Assembly (NCBI GenBank): GCA_016178595.1
Contig: JACOSY010000027.1
Coordinates: 39,086 to 103,085 of the forward strand
From: Ignavibacteria bacterium
GTDB lineage: Bacteria > Bacteroidota > Ignavibacteria > UBA10030 > SZUA-254
Direction: 5' to 3'
DNA length: 64,000 nucleotides
This document shows positions 25,206 through 33,415 of the stretch, piece after piece (position 1 is the first letter of the stretch; the number at the start of each line of letters is the position of its first letter). Under the pieces are notes generated by a model. That model was given only the letters and a program-made list of their open reading frames with translations. It made no database searches and had not been told where the DNA came from. The translations under genes were made by a program, and so were the position numbers.

Positions 25206-25954
25206 ATAACCTCTCACTCGAAGTTGCAACGAATCACTTTTTCAGAACGAAGAGCAAAAAGTGGCTTCTTCAGGATGTTTCACTTACCATTGAAGAGGGA
25301 TCCACACTTGGGGTCGTGGGCGAAAGCGGTTCCGGAAAAACGACTCTTGCGCGTTGCATCGCAGGGCTCCTGCAGCCGACGAATGGCTCGATAACATTCT
25401 CCGGTCTCAATATTTATCCCGACGTACAGAACAGACAATCGATCAAGAAGGACATCCAACTCCTCTTCCAGAATCACACCGCCTCCCTCGACCCTCGGAT
25501 GACAATCCGAGAATCTCTGACAGAGGGAATACTCGAGATCGGGGGCAACGCCGAGCATCGTATCCAGGAACTTATGACAATGGTAGAATTACCAAAAGAC
25601 GTTCTCCCCAGATTACCTCGAGAACTAAGCGGCGGTCAGCGACAAAGAATCGCACTGGCAAGGGCACTCTCCGTTTCGCCAAAACTCCTTATACTCGACG
25701 AACCCACATCCGGGCTCGATGCACTTACACAAATGCATGTCCTTCACACCATCAAGGATATTCAAAGACACACACACTTTGTTCTTCTCTATATTTCGCA
25801 TGACGTAACCACGACATCAGCATTTGTTGAAACAATGGCGGTCATGCATCATGGGACTATCGTCGAGTGCGCGCCAGCGAAGGAACTCTCAGAACATCCC
25901 TCCCATCCATACACGCAAGAACTCATCAAGGAAAACCTTTCATGGAATCCCTAG
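25187..25954 (+). CDS. Oligopeptide-type ABC transporter ATP-binding protein (OppF/DppF type)
   Basis: 255 residues with Walker A GESGSGKTT, Q-loop LFQNHTASLDPRM, canonical signature LSGGQRQRIALA, Walker B LLILDEPTSGLD and switch His in YISHDV. The end retains the HPYTQEL segment of the OppF family but not a long cysteine extension. With the preceding ATPase it would form an OppDF-like heterodimer, with one consensus and one degenerate signature motif. Its start lies inside the previous gene. Confidence 0.92.
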   Translation: MSFLEINNLSLEVATNHFFRTKSKKWLLQDVSLTIEEGSTLGVVGESGSGKTTLARCIAGLLQPTNGSITFSGLNIYPDVQNRQSIKKDIQLLFQNHTASLDPRMTIRESLTEGILEIGGNAEHRIQELMTMVELPKDVLPRLPRELSGGQRQRIALARALSVSPKLLILDEPTSGLDALTQMHVLHTIKDIQRHTHFVLLYISHDVTTTSAFVETMAVMHHGTIVECAPAKELSEHPSHPYTQELIKENLSWNP

Positions 25955-26499
25955 TGTGTTTTCTTTTGATAACTGAACACGGTAAGGTTTTCGGATATGC
26001 GTTTGAGAACGGTTTTCGAGCAGTAAGAGTAACTTGACAGAAGTGCAACGCAGGAATGCAGTTCCGGTTCGTGTGGAGGATAAAGCCAATTATCGAACAG
26101 TACCCATATCAGTTTTTCTAGGTGTTGGCCACTTGACCCCAACGTCCGGTAGGATCTGAAATGATGCAAGGTACATCATTCACTCATATAACCCCATTAT
26201 GATGTTCTAAACTATGCCGCTCCGAGCAGTTCTTGGAGCAAATAAGCACTGGTTCAAAAGATTGGTGAAGTAAACTTCTTTGGAGGGAAATTGAGTGATT
26301 GTATCATCATCTTGTATCTTAAGTCTATTCTTTCTAAATTTACATATTGTTCTATCTTAAATCAACGCATTACTCGGACGCTGAATAATCCCCGGCGTTC
26401 GTACTAATAATCATTGAGGTGTTAGCGGGTGTGAGTAAGTGCTAACAGAATTGCTAACAGTTAGTTTGTTGTAGACTGATAAAGTGCCCTAAAATGCTC
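25955..26499. other. 545-nt gap without a recognisable gene
   Basis: No ORF here has coding character. It is AT-richer than its surroundings. Near the right end the octamer GCTAACAG occurs twice, 14 nt apart, about 60 nt before tRNA-Arg. tRNA-adjacent gaps are common integration scars, but I see no integrase and no displaced tRNA 3' end. Confidence 0.4.
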
Positions 26500-26573
26500 G
26501 GCCCCGTAGCTCAATTGGACAGAGCATCAGCCTTCTAAGCTGAGGGTTGCGCGTTCGATTCGCGCCGGGGTCA
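26500..26573 (+). tRNA. tRNA-Arg (anticodon TCT)
   Basis: A 74-nt cloverleaf: acceptor GGCCCCG/CGGGGTC (one G-U), D-arm GCTC/GAGC, anticodon stem TCAGC/GCTGA with loop CTTCTAA, T-arm GCGCG/CGCGC with TTCGATT, discriminator A. CCA is not encoded. It reads AGA and AGG codons. Confidence 0.95.
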
Positions 26574-26593
26574 CTTTCCCGGACATCAAACGA

Positions 26594-26620
26594 GGCGCAG
26601 TGCAATGCTGCGCTTTTTTG
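26594..26620 (+). terminator. Terminator after tRNA-Arg
   Basis: GCGCAG, a 7-nt loop, CTGCGC, then TTTTTT. Confidence 0.8.
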
Positions 26621-26640
26621 TTGCCTCCTCTGAAGAATCC

Positions 26641-26669
26641 TTGATTATTGCTCGGTTTTTGCGTATCTT
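26641..26669 (+). promoter_or_regulatory. Promoter TTGATT-N17-TATCTT for the tRNA-His/Glu unit
   Basis: TTGATT (26641-26646) and TATCTT followed by G (26664-26669) are 17 nt apart, and the tRNA begins 20 nt after the -10. No coding explanation competes. Confidence 0.65.
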
Positions 26670-26688
26670 GTGCGTTGCAATTCCACAC

Positions 26689-26763
26689 GGTGTCCATAGT
26701 TCAGTTGGTTAGAACGCCAGGTTGTGGCCCTGGAGGTCGTGGGTTCAAGTCCCACTGGACACC
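26689..26763 (+). tRNA. tRNA-His (anticodon GTG)
   Basis: The cloverleaf has a G at position -1 facing C73, the histidine identity pair. Acceptor GTGTCCA/TGGACAC, D-stem GTTC/GAAC, anticodon stem CCAGG/CCTGG with loop TTGTGGC, T-stem GTGGG/CCCAC with TTCAAGT. CCA is not encoded. Confidence 0.96.
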
Positions 26764-26855
26764 CATACAAATGATGATTTTGGATTTTGGATTTTTTGCT
26801 TCCATCTTTTCTTTGTTCGATCTAAAATTCCCAATCTAAAATCCAAAATGATCTC

Positions 26856-26928
26856 GCCCCCATCGTCTAGAGGCCCAGGACACGAGCTTTTCAAGCTTGT
26901 AACACGGGTTCGAATCCCGTTGGGGGCA
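26856..26928 (+). tRNA. tRNA-Glu (anticodon TTC)
   Basis: A 73-nt cloverleaf: acceptor GCCCCCA/TGGGGGC, D-arm GTCT/GGAC, anticodon loop TTTTCAA on a stem with one G-U pair, T-arm CGGGT/CCCGT with TTCGAAT (one G-U pair), discriminator A. It lies 92 nt downstream of tRNA-His, probably on the same transcript. Confidence 0.94.
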
Positions 26929-26960
26929 CATGCAATCAATCATGACTCGATCATAAGATC

Positions 26961-27935
26961 ATGCGCGCGATAATTCCCGTCGCCGGCTTCGGCCGCCGGC
27001 TTCGTCCTCATACATTCACACAGCCCAAAGTTCTCTTGAACGTTGCCGGGAAACCGATCATCGGCCACATTCTTGACAAGATTATCGAGGATGGTTTCGA
27101 CGAAGCGACCATCATCGTGGGATACCTCGGCGAAAAGATTCGCGACTATATTCTCACACACTACAAGATCAAAGTCGACTTCGTCGAGCAGGAAGAACCG
27201 AAAGGTCTTGCACACGCCATCTATCTTGCGCGAGCGACATTTACAGATCAACCTCTTCTGATCATACTTGGCGATACAATTTTCGACGTCAATCTGAAGC
27301 CGGTTCTTACGCAGCAGTACTCTGCGATCGGGGTGAAGCCGGTTGCAGATCCACGGCGATTCGGCGTCGTCGAGCTCGAAGATGGTTTCGCGAAGAAGCT
27401 GGTCGAAAAACCCGAACAGCCGACGAGCAATCTCGCCATCGTCGGACTCTATTGGATACGCAATCCCAAACTCCTCGAATCGTGCATTCAGCAACTCTTT
27501 GAGAGAGAGAAGAAGACGAAAGGTGAATATCAGCTCACCGATGCTCTCCAGCTTATGCTCCAGCGCGGTGAGAAGCTTCGAACATTTCCCGTCGAGGGTT
27601 GGTACGATTGCGGAAAGCCGGAGACGCTGCTTGCAACCAATCGGCACTTGCTGGAAAAAATGAATAGCCAGGTGAAACGTGAGGGGGTCGTGATTGTTCC
27701 GCCGGTGTTCATTGCCCCCAATGCACGGATTACCAACTCAGTCATCGGACCGTTTGCAACGATTGCGAACGGCGCGGTCATAGAAGATTCCATTATCCGA
27801 AACTCCATCGTCAGTGAGGATGCACAAGTGTACAAAGCATTGCTTGATGATTCGCTCGTCGGTATGAATGCCGTCGTCCAGGGCGAGTTCAATCGCATCA
27901 ACCTCGGCGATTCCTCTGAAATCGAATTTCACTAA
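26961..27935 (+). CDS. Sugar-1-phosphate nucleotidyltransferase with hexapeptide C-terminus
   Basis: 324 residues. The N-terminal Rossmann-like NTP-transferase domain begins MRAIIPVAGFGRRLRPHTF with the activated-nucleotide loop and TQPK lysine, then KPIIGHILDKI; LLIILGDTIFD carries the metal-binding Asp. The C-terminal quarter is a left-handed beta-helix segment (IAPNARITNSVIGPFATIAN). This layout fits glucose-1-phosphate thymidylyl- or uridylyltransferase-like enzymes or archaeal-type bifunctional GlmU/RmlA relatives. The sugar cannot be told from sequence alone. It begins 32 nt after tRNA-Glu and precedes metK by 15 nt. Confidence 0.88.
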   Translation: MRAIIPVAGFGRRLRPHTFTQPKVLLNVAGKPIIGHILDKIIEDGFDEATIIVGYLGEKIRDYILTHYKIKVDFVEQEEPKGLAHAIYLARATFTDQPLLIILGDTIFDVNLKPVLTQQYSAIGVKPVADPRRFGVVELEDGFAKKLVEKPEQPTSNLAIVGLYWIRNPKLLESCIQQLFEREKKTKGEYQLTDALQLMLQRGEKLRTFPVEGWYDCGKPETLLATNRHLLEKMNSQVKREGVVIVPPVFIAPNARITNSVIGPFATIANGAVIEDSIIRNSIVSEDAQVYKALLDDSLVGMNAVVQGEFNRINLGDSSEIEFH

Positions 27936-27950
27936 GTAAAGGAACTCTCC

Positions 27951-29096
27951 ATGTCTCACCTCTTTACCTCCGAATCAGTTTCCGAAGGTCATCCGGACAA
28001 AGTCTGCGACCAAATCTCCGACGCGGTACTGGATGCCTTGCTCACGCAGGATCCGATGTCGCGCGTCGCGTGCGAATCCTTTGTCACCACCGGACTTGTT
28101 CTGATCGGAGGAGAAATTACGACGAATGCCTATGTCGAGTTTCAAGACATGGTGCGTGAGGTTATCCGCGATATCGGTTACACGAAAGCAGAGTACAAAT
28201 TCGATGCGGACTCGTGTTCGGTGATCTCGGCAATTCATAGGCAATCACCCGACATCGCGATGGGCGTCGATCGTGGAGGTGCGGGCGATCAGGGAATGAT
28301 GTTCGGTTATGCCTGCAGCGAGACTCCCGAGTACATGCCGATGCCGATCATGTATGCACACAAGCTCGTTCGCCGATTGGCGAAAATCCGGAAGGGAAAA
28401 GAAAACGGTCTCATGCCGTATCTTCGTCCCGATGCGAAGTCGCAAGTGACGATTGAATATGAAGGCAAGACCCCCAAGCGCGTGCATACGGTCGTGGTCT
28501 CGACGCAGCACGATGCGGATGTTACGCAGAAGCGCATCAAGCAGGACGTCATTGAACATGTTATTATGAAGGTTATTCCTAAAAATCTTCTCGATAAAAA
28601 GACGGTCTATCACATCAACCCGACCGGAAGGTTCGAGATCGGTGGCCCACATGGAGACAGCGGATTGACGGGACGAAAAATTATTGTCGATACGTATGGC
28701 GGTCGCGCCCCCCACGGCGGCGGCTCATTCTCCGGCAAAGATCCTTCGAAAGTCGATCGCAGTGCAGCATACGCGGTTCGCCACATCGCAAAGAACGTGG
28801 TTGCTGCCGGCCTTGCCGATGAGTGCATGATCCAGGTCGCATATGCGATCGGAGTCGTGCAGCCGGTATCGATTCACATCAACACGTATGGCACGGGCCG
28901 GATTCCCGACAGGGAGATAGAAAAGATGATCACGAAAGAAATCGATCTCTCCCCGGCGTGCATCATCGAACGACTCGATCTTCGTCGACCGATTTATAAG
29001 AAGACCGCAGCCTATGGTCACTTTGGACGGAGCGAGAAGGACTTCCCGTGGGAACAACTGAATCTTGTGAAGACATTCCAGAAAGCTGTAAAATAA
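27951..29096 (+). CDS. metK: S-adenosylmethionine synthetase
   Basis: It makes SAM from methionine and ATP. At 381 residues it is full length. Signatures are [18 protein letters not shown] (ATP and methionine site), [25 protein letters not shown] and the P-loop-like [19 protein letters not shown] with the potassium and phosphate-binding residues. GGAACT precedes the ATG. With ahcY 35 nt downstream it forms an activated-methyl-cycle operon. No SAM riboswitch is visible in the short upstream gap. Confidence 0.98.
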   Translation: MSHLFTSESVSEGHPDKVCDQISDAVLDALLTQDPMSRVACESFVTTGLVLIGGEITTNAYVEFQDMVREVIRDIGYTKAEYKFDADSCSVISAIHRQSPDIAMGVDRGGAGDQGMMFGYACSETPEYMPMPIMYAHKLVRRLAKIRKGKENGLMPYLRPDAKSQVTIEYEGKTPKRVHTVVVSTQHDADVTQKRIKQDVIEHVIMKVIPKNLLDKKTVYHINPTGRFEIGGPHGDSGLTGRKIIVDTYGGRAPHGGGSFSGKDPSKVDRSAAYAVRHIAKNVVAAGLADECMIQVAYAIGVVQPVSIHINTYGTGRIPDREIEKMITKEIDLSPACIIERLDLRRPIYKKTAAYGHFGRSEKDFPWEQLNLVKTFQKAVK

Positions 29097-29131
29097 GACG
29101 CTTGTCGTAATCAATTTCAAACAAGGATATC

Positions 29132-30409
29132 ATGGATTCGAAAAAGGGACACTACAAAATTGCAGATGTAGGATTGGCAGACGAAGGGCGTCGGCTTATC
29201 GCATGGGCGGAATCGCGAATGCCGGTGCTCGGCGCACTGCGCGCGAAGTATCGCAAAACAAAACCACTGAAGGGCTACCGGATCGCCGGGTGTTTGCACG
29301 TCACGAAAGAAACTGCGGTGCTCGTGAAGACGTTCGTTGAAGCCGGCGCCACGGTGAGCTGGAGCGGCTGCAATCCTCTTTCCACGAATGATGCCGCCGC
29401 CGCCGCGCTTGCCGATGATGGCATCTCCATCTTCGCATGGCACGGGATGAACGTGAAGGAATTCTATTGGTGCATCGAGGAGACGCTTCGCATCAAGCCG
29501 AACCTCACACTAGACGACGGCGCCGATTTGATCTTCACTGTGCATAACAAGCACCGGGAACTCCTGCCATACATCATCGGGGGAACGGAAGAGACAACGA
29601 CCGGCGTTCATCGCCTCCGGGCGATGGCGAAGGACAAGGCTTTGAAGTATCCTGTCATCGCCGTCAATGATGCCGAGACGAAGTGGGACTTCGATAACGT
29701 CTATGGCACGGGTCAGTCGACGCTCGATGGAATTCTGCGAGCAACAAGCGTGCTGCTTGCAGGGAAGAATGTCGTCGTGGCGGGTTACGGCCACTGTGGC
29801 AAAGGCGTGGCAATCCGCGCGAAGGGACTTGGAGCGAACGTTATCGCTACCGAAGTTAAGCCGACTGCCGCCCTTAAGGCAACGCTTGATGGTATGCGCG
29901 TGATGACGATGGATGAAGCGGCGAAAATTGGCGATATTTTTATCACCGCGACCGGCATTAAGGACATCATCGTCGAGCGCCATTTCAAGTCGATGAAGAA
30001 TGGCGCGATCGTCTGCAATACGGGTCATTACGATTGTGAAATCAATCTTGTTCATCTCGGCAAGCTGGCAAAGTCATCCCGCGAAATTCGCCTGAACAAC
30101 GAGGAGTATCTTCTCAAGAACGGCAAACGAATCTACGTGTTGGCGAAAGGTCGTTTAGTTAACCTTGCAGCGGCCGAGGGACATCCTTCCGAAGTCATGG
30201 ATATGTCGTTCGCGAACCAGTTCATGTCGCAGCTTCGTCTTGCTGAATTACACAAGAAAGGACACCGGTTCGAGAATATCGTGTACGATATTCCAATTCA
30301 GCAGGATCAGGAAATTGCCACCGTGAAGCTTGCCACGATGGACATTGCAATTGATTCGCTGACGTTGGAACAGAAGCGTTACAGCGAAGATTATTCGGCA
30401 GGTACATAG
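29132..30409 (+). CDS. ahcY: Adenosylhomocysteinase (SAH hydrolase)
   Basis: It cleaves S-adenosylhomocysteine to adenosine and homocysteine, relieving product inhibition of methyltransferases. Key parts are YRIAGCLHVTKETAVLV, GAEETTTGVHRL-like GGTEETTTGVHRLRAM, NDAETKWDFDNVYGTGQS with the catalytic Lys/Asp region, the NAD-binding VVAGYGHCGKGVA, and GHYDCEINL. At 425 residues it lacks the long insert of some bacterial forms. The extreme C-terminus is RYSEDYSAGT, where many family members end in KPDHYRY. Coupled to metK. Confidence 0.97.
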   Translation: MDSKKGHYKIADVGLADEGRRLIAWAESRMPVLGALRAKYRKTKPLKGYRIAGCLHVTKETAVLVKTFVEAGATVSWSGCNPLSTNDAAAAALADDGISIFAWHGMNVKEFYWCIEETLRIKPNLTLDDGADLIFTVHNKHRELLPYIIGGTEETTTGVHRLRAMAKDKALKYPVIAVNDAETKWDFDNVYGTGQSTLDGILRATSVLLAGKNVVVAGYGHCGKGVAIRAKGLGANVIATEVKPTAALKATLDGMRVMTMDEAAKIGDIFITATGIKDIIVERHFKSMKNGAIVCNTGHYDCEINLVHLGKLAKSSREIRLNNEEYLLKNGKRIYVLAKGRLVNLAAAEGHPSEVMDMSFANQFMSQLRLAELHKKGHRFENIVYDIPIQQDQEIATVKLATMDIAIDSLTLEQKRYSEDYSAGT

Positions 30410-30433
30410 CTGTTCGTGGATTTTTCGCTAAAA

Positions 30434-30466
30434 GGGTGACTCGGACACGGTCGCCCTTTTGTTTTT
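30434..30466 (+). terminator. Terminator after ahcY
   Basis: GGGTGAC, a loop, GTCGCCC (one G-U pair), then TTTTGTTTTT. Confidence 0.75.
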
Positions 30467-30549
30467 CATCGGGAGAAGAAAACCTCTTGCTTCTCAGAGT
30501 CGCTTCAATTACATTGCTGTTGAGGCTATCCTACATTGAAGGTGAACGT

Positions 30550-32244
30550 ATGAAGTGGACCTATCGGACAAAGAATATCGTGAGGAGGAGTCTTCTTGTG
30601 GCGATTACCCTTGCCTACTCCATCTACGTCTATTCGTTTTCAGCCGGGATTACCGGGCGAACGAAAAAAAATGGCATTGGATGTACGTGCCACGGATTGA
30701 ATCCGACAGCCGGTGTTACCGTCACCATTTCCGGTCCGGATACGCTTCAACCAGATCAGACTGCGGCGTATTCGGTTACGATCAGCGGCGGTCCTGCCGT
30801 GGCGGCGGGGACAAACATCGCCGCATCCGGAGGAACGCTCAATGTCACGGCCGGCACGTTGCAAAAGATTGGGGATGAGCTTACTCACGTTGCTCCACTT
30901 CTGTTTGAAGCAAGTTCCGTATCGTTCGATTTCTCCTACACCGCACCGGCGGTCGAAGGGGCTGAGACGTTATATGCGAACGGGAATAGCGTGAACAACA
31001 CGGGAAGCACAAGCGGCGATCAGTGGAACTTCGCCCCGAACAAGCCCGTTATCGTGAAGACTCAAGTGATCCCGCCGCCGCCGTTCGTTCTCAGCGATAC
31101 TGTGAACGCCGGATGGAACATTGTTTCGCTGCCGCTCACGGTGCAGAACAGCTTCAAGGATTCCGTCTTTGCATTCTCAACGTCGTCGGCATTTGCCTAC
31201 GAAGGAGGTACCTATGCTGTGAAAGATTCTCTCACGGTGGGAACAGGGTACTGGCTGCGCTTCGACTCGATGCGGATTATCGATATGGAGGGCGAAGCTG
31301 TTTTCAGAGATACCATGCACGTCGTCGAAGGATGGAATCTCATTGGCTCTATCTCGGAACCGGTTCCCATCGAATCACTCCGGACAATTCCGTCTGACAT
31401 CATCGTGTCGTCATTCTTCAGTTTCGAGGGATACTACAAGCCGCTTCAACAGACGGAATCGCTAAAGCCTGCAAGAGGATATTGGATTAAAGTCAATCAG
31501 GATGGAGAGATGATCGTCGCTCATGACACCGTACTCGCGAAGCGCGCTTTTGTCTCAACGGTGAGTATAGATCGGTTCAATCGTCTTACCATTACCGATC
31601 GCGCAGGGCATCAACAGTCGCTTTTCTTTGGTGGAACAGATGCCGCGAATGTTCCGATCGAGCGATACGAGTTGCCGCCCAAGCCGCCGCAAGGAAGCTT
31701 CGACGTTCGTTTTGCATCGCAGCGATTTGCCGAAGTATTCAATCAGACCGGCTCACAGGAATTTCCGATACAGGTAAGCTTTGCAGAATATCCGATTAGC
31801 ATCGAATGGAACGTACGCACCGCTGCAACGCCTGCGTTACTGAACGTCGGAGCCGAGCGTGTCGCACTCACCGACCAAGGTTCCATCGTCGTGTCGGAAC
31901 CTCGTACTGCCGTCAGTTTGATTGCGCGTCCGTCGGAGATTCCAGGAACAGTTGCTCTCTTCCAGAACTATCCCAATCCCTTTAATCCATCGACCGAGAT
32001 TCGCTACAGCGTTGCAGAACCGAGCGACGTTACTATCGGAGTATTCGACCTGCTCGGGAAGGAAGTCCAAGCACTTGTACAACGTGAATTGCCTGTTGGT
32101 GAGTTTGCTGCGAGATGGGAAGGGAAAGATGAGAATGGAAGAACGATGCCAAGCGGCGTCTATGTCATTCGGCTCTCTGTCATTCCACATGATGGGGCTC
32201 ATCAACCGACGTCAGCTTCAAAGAAAATTGTGCTCATGAAGTGA
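30550..32244 (+). CDS. Secreted T9SS cargo protein with choice-of-anchor V-like domain
   Basis: 564 residues. A signal peptide (RRSLLVAITLAYSIYVYSFS) is followed by GIGCTCHGLNP and a beta domain (TVTISGPDTLQPDQTAAYSV, then TLYANGNSVN) resembling the choice-of-anchor V family. That family usually has a CxxCH cytochrome-like motif at this point; here it is C-T-C-H. The centre holds repeated GWNIVSLPL/GWNLIGSIS segments. The C-terminus has ALFQNYPNPFNPSTEIRYSV and a FlgD-like Ig fold ending SASKKIVLMK, the type IX sorting domain. ATG 30550 has GAAGG 7 nt upstream. Cell-surface or secreted; substrate unknown. Confidence 0.85.
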   Translation: MKWTYRTKNIVRRSLLVAITLAYSIYVYSFSAGITGRTKKNGIGCTCHGLNPTAGVTVTISGPDTLQPDQTAAYSVTISGGPAVAAGTNIAASGGTLNVTAGTLQKIGDELTHVAPLLFEASSVSFDFSYTAPAVEGAETLYANGNSVNNTGSTSGDQWNFAPNKPVIVKTQVIPPPPFVLSDTVNAGWNIVSLPLTVQNSFKDSVFAFSTSSAFAYEGGTYAVKDSLTVGTGYWLRFDSMRIIDMEGEAVFRDTMHVVEGWNLIGSISEPVPIESLRTIPSDIIVSSFFSFEGYYKPLQQTESLKPARGYWIKVNQDGEMIVAHDTVLAKRAFVSTVSIDRFNRLTITDRAGHQQSLFFGGTDAANVPIERYELPPKPPQGSFDVRFASQRFAEVFNQTGSQEFPIQVSFAEYPISIEWNVRTAATPALLNVGAERVALTDQGSIVVSEPRTAVSLIARPSEIPGTVALFQNYPNPFNPSTEIRYSVAEPSDVTIGVFDLLGKEVQALVQRELPVGEFAARWEGKDENGRTMPSGVYVIRLSVIPHDGAHQPTSASKKIVLMK

Positions 32245-32267
32245 TTCACGACATGATCGTATGTGAG

Positions 32268-32300
32268 AAGAGGTGACCACAGTAGTCACCTCTTTGCTTT
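32268..32300 (+). terminator. Terminator after the T9SS protein gene
   Basis: AGAGGTGAC, a 7-nt loop, GTCACCTCT, then T-rich TTGCTTTT. The stem is perfect. Confidence 0.85.
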
Positions 32301-32317
32301 TCATCCTTCCACTATTA

Positions 32318-32404
32318 TTATTGTTTTTCAAACACTCGTACTGTGGCACGCTTGCCCAGGACACCGCCAACGTATGTGCCGAACAACGCAAGGATCAGCG
32401 CCAT
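32318..32404 (-). CDS. Possible 28-residue membrane peptide
   Basis: ATG 32404 to TAA 32318 encodes a peptide starting MALILALFGTYVGGVLGKRA, a plausible single TM helix with a basic tail. AAGGAG lies about 11 nt upstream. No family is recognised and the length is marginal, so it could be chance or the remnant of a longer gene. Confidence 0.25.
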   Translation of the reverse strand: MALILALFGTYVGGVLGKRATVRVFEKQ

Positions 32405-32424
32405 TGCCGGGAATACTCCTTATG

Positions 32425-33381
32425 CTATCGAGAGAGCCGGGAGTTATCCGTTTTCAACAGCCTTTGATGAATCTCATCATGCCCTTCGAGCGGCTCGAGG
32501 TGGCTGAGGATCTCGATCTGGAGCGGGAAGGCCTTGTGGATTTCTTGCTCGATCAATGTCGCTTGTTCGTGAGCTTGTGCAATGAGGATATTCTCGTGGA
32601 AGAGGAGATGGAATTCGATCAGAAGCTTCGTGCCCGCATTCCTGTGCCGGAGACCGTGAAATTTGACGTTATACTTTGATGTCTCGCGAGCAAGAATTTC
32701 TCGAATCTTTGCGTCGATTTCGGGATCGCTTTCATCCATCAGTCCGCCGATGGAGCGGCGGATCAACGCGCCACCCGTCCAAAGAATATTCGTTGCGACG
32801 ATGATCGCGAGGATCGGATCGAACGGCAGCCAGCCGGTGAGCATCGTGAGAATGAGACCAACAATCACGCCAAGACTTGTCCAGCTATCCGTCAGGACGT
32901 GCTTGCCGTTGGCTTCGAGGACGATCGAGTGATACTTCTTCCCCTGATGTACAAGATACCAGCCGAGTCCACCGTTGATGATAGTAGCGAGTGTGATGAA
33001 GTATGTGCCCGTGCCGATATTTTGCAGCGCCAATCCGCCCAGCCATTTGTGAATAGCTTCGTAGATGATATAGATCGCGGCGAGGACGATCATCGCGCCT
33101 TCGAATCCGGCAGAAAAAAAACTCACGCGGTCGTGCCCGTACATGTGTTTTTCGTCTGCCGGCTTCAGGCTGAGGTAAAAACTATATGCGGCGAAGGAAA
33201 CTGCGAGAACATGTACAACGGACTCTGCGGCGTCGGATAGGATTGCCGCCGAGTTGGTGATCGCAAATGCGTAGAACTTGATCAGCAACATGAAAAAGCC
33301 GACGCCGAGGGAGAGTTTTACTGCCCGCGACATCCGACGAACGTCGTGCTCGGTGCGCTTGGTGGGAGATTCAGAAAACAT
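32425..33381 (-). CDS. Cation diffusion facilitator (CDF) family transporter
   Basis: 318 residues with about five or six TM helices and a cytosolic C-terminal domain. Family marks are ITNSAAILSDAAESVVHVLA (TM2 metal site), YGHDRVSFFSAGFEG, and HVLTDSWTSLGVIVG (TM5 metal site H-x-x-x-D). The C-terminal dimerisation domain (FHGLRHRNAGTKLLIEFHLL) is ferredoxin-like. Such proteins export Zn, Fe, Mn or Co in exchange for protons; the metal cannot be assigned. Confidence 0.92.
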   Translation of the reverse strand: MFSESPTKRTEHDVRRMSRAVKLSLGVGFFMLLIKFYAFAITNSAAILSDAAESVVHVLAVSFAAYSFYLSLKPADEKHMYGHDRVSFFSAGFEGAMIVLAAIYIIYEAIHKWLGGLALQNIGTGTYFITLATIINGGLGWYLVHQGKKYHSIVLEANGKHVLTDSWTSLGVIVGLILTMLTGWLPFDPILAIIVATNILWTGGALIRRSIGGLMDESDPEIDAKIREILARETSKYNVKFHGLRHRNAGTKLLIEFHLLFHENILIAQAHEQATLIEQEIHKAFPLQIEILSHLEPLEGHDEIHQRLLKTDNSRLSR

Positions 33382-33415
33382 TTTCCACGATCGATTTTTG
33401 TTGAAAGTGTGCCTG

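Noticed and set aside
26430..26573. Possible attachment site at tRNA-Arg
   Set aside because: The GCTAACAG repeats and the empty gap are suggestive, but no duplicated tRNA 3' end or integrase is nearby.
29097..29131. SAM or SAH riboswitch near metK/ahcY
   Set aside because: The gaps before metK (15 nt) and ahcY (35 nt) are too short and no riboswitch core is visible.
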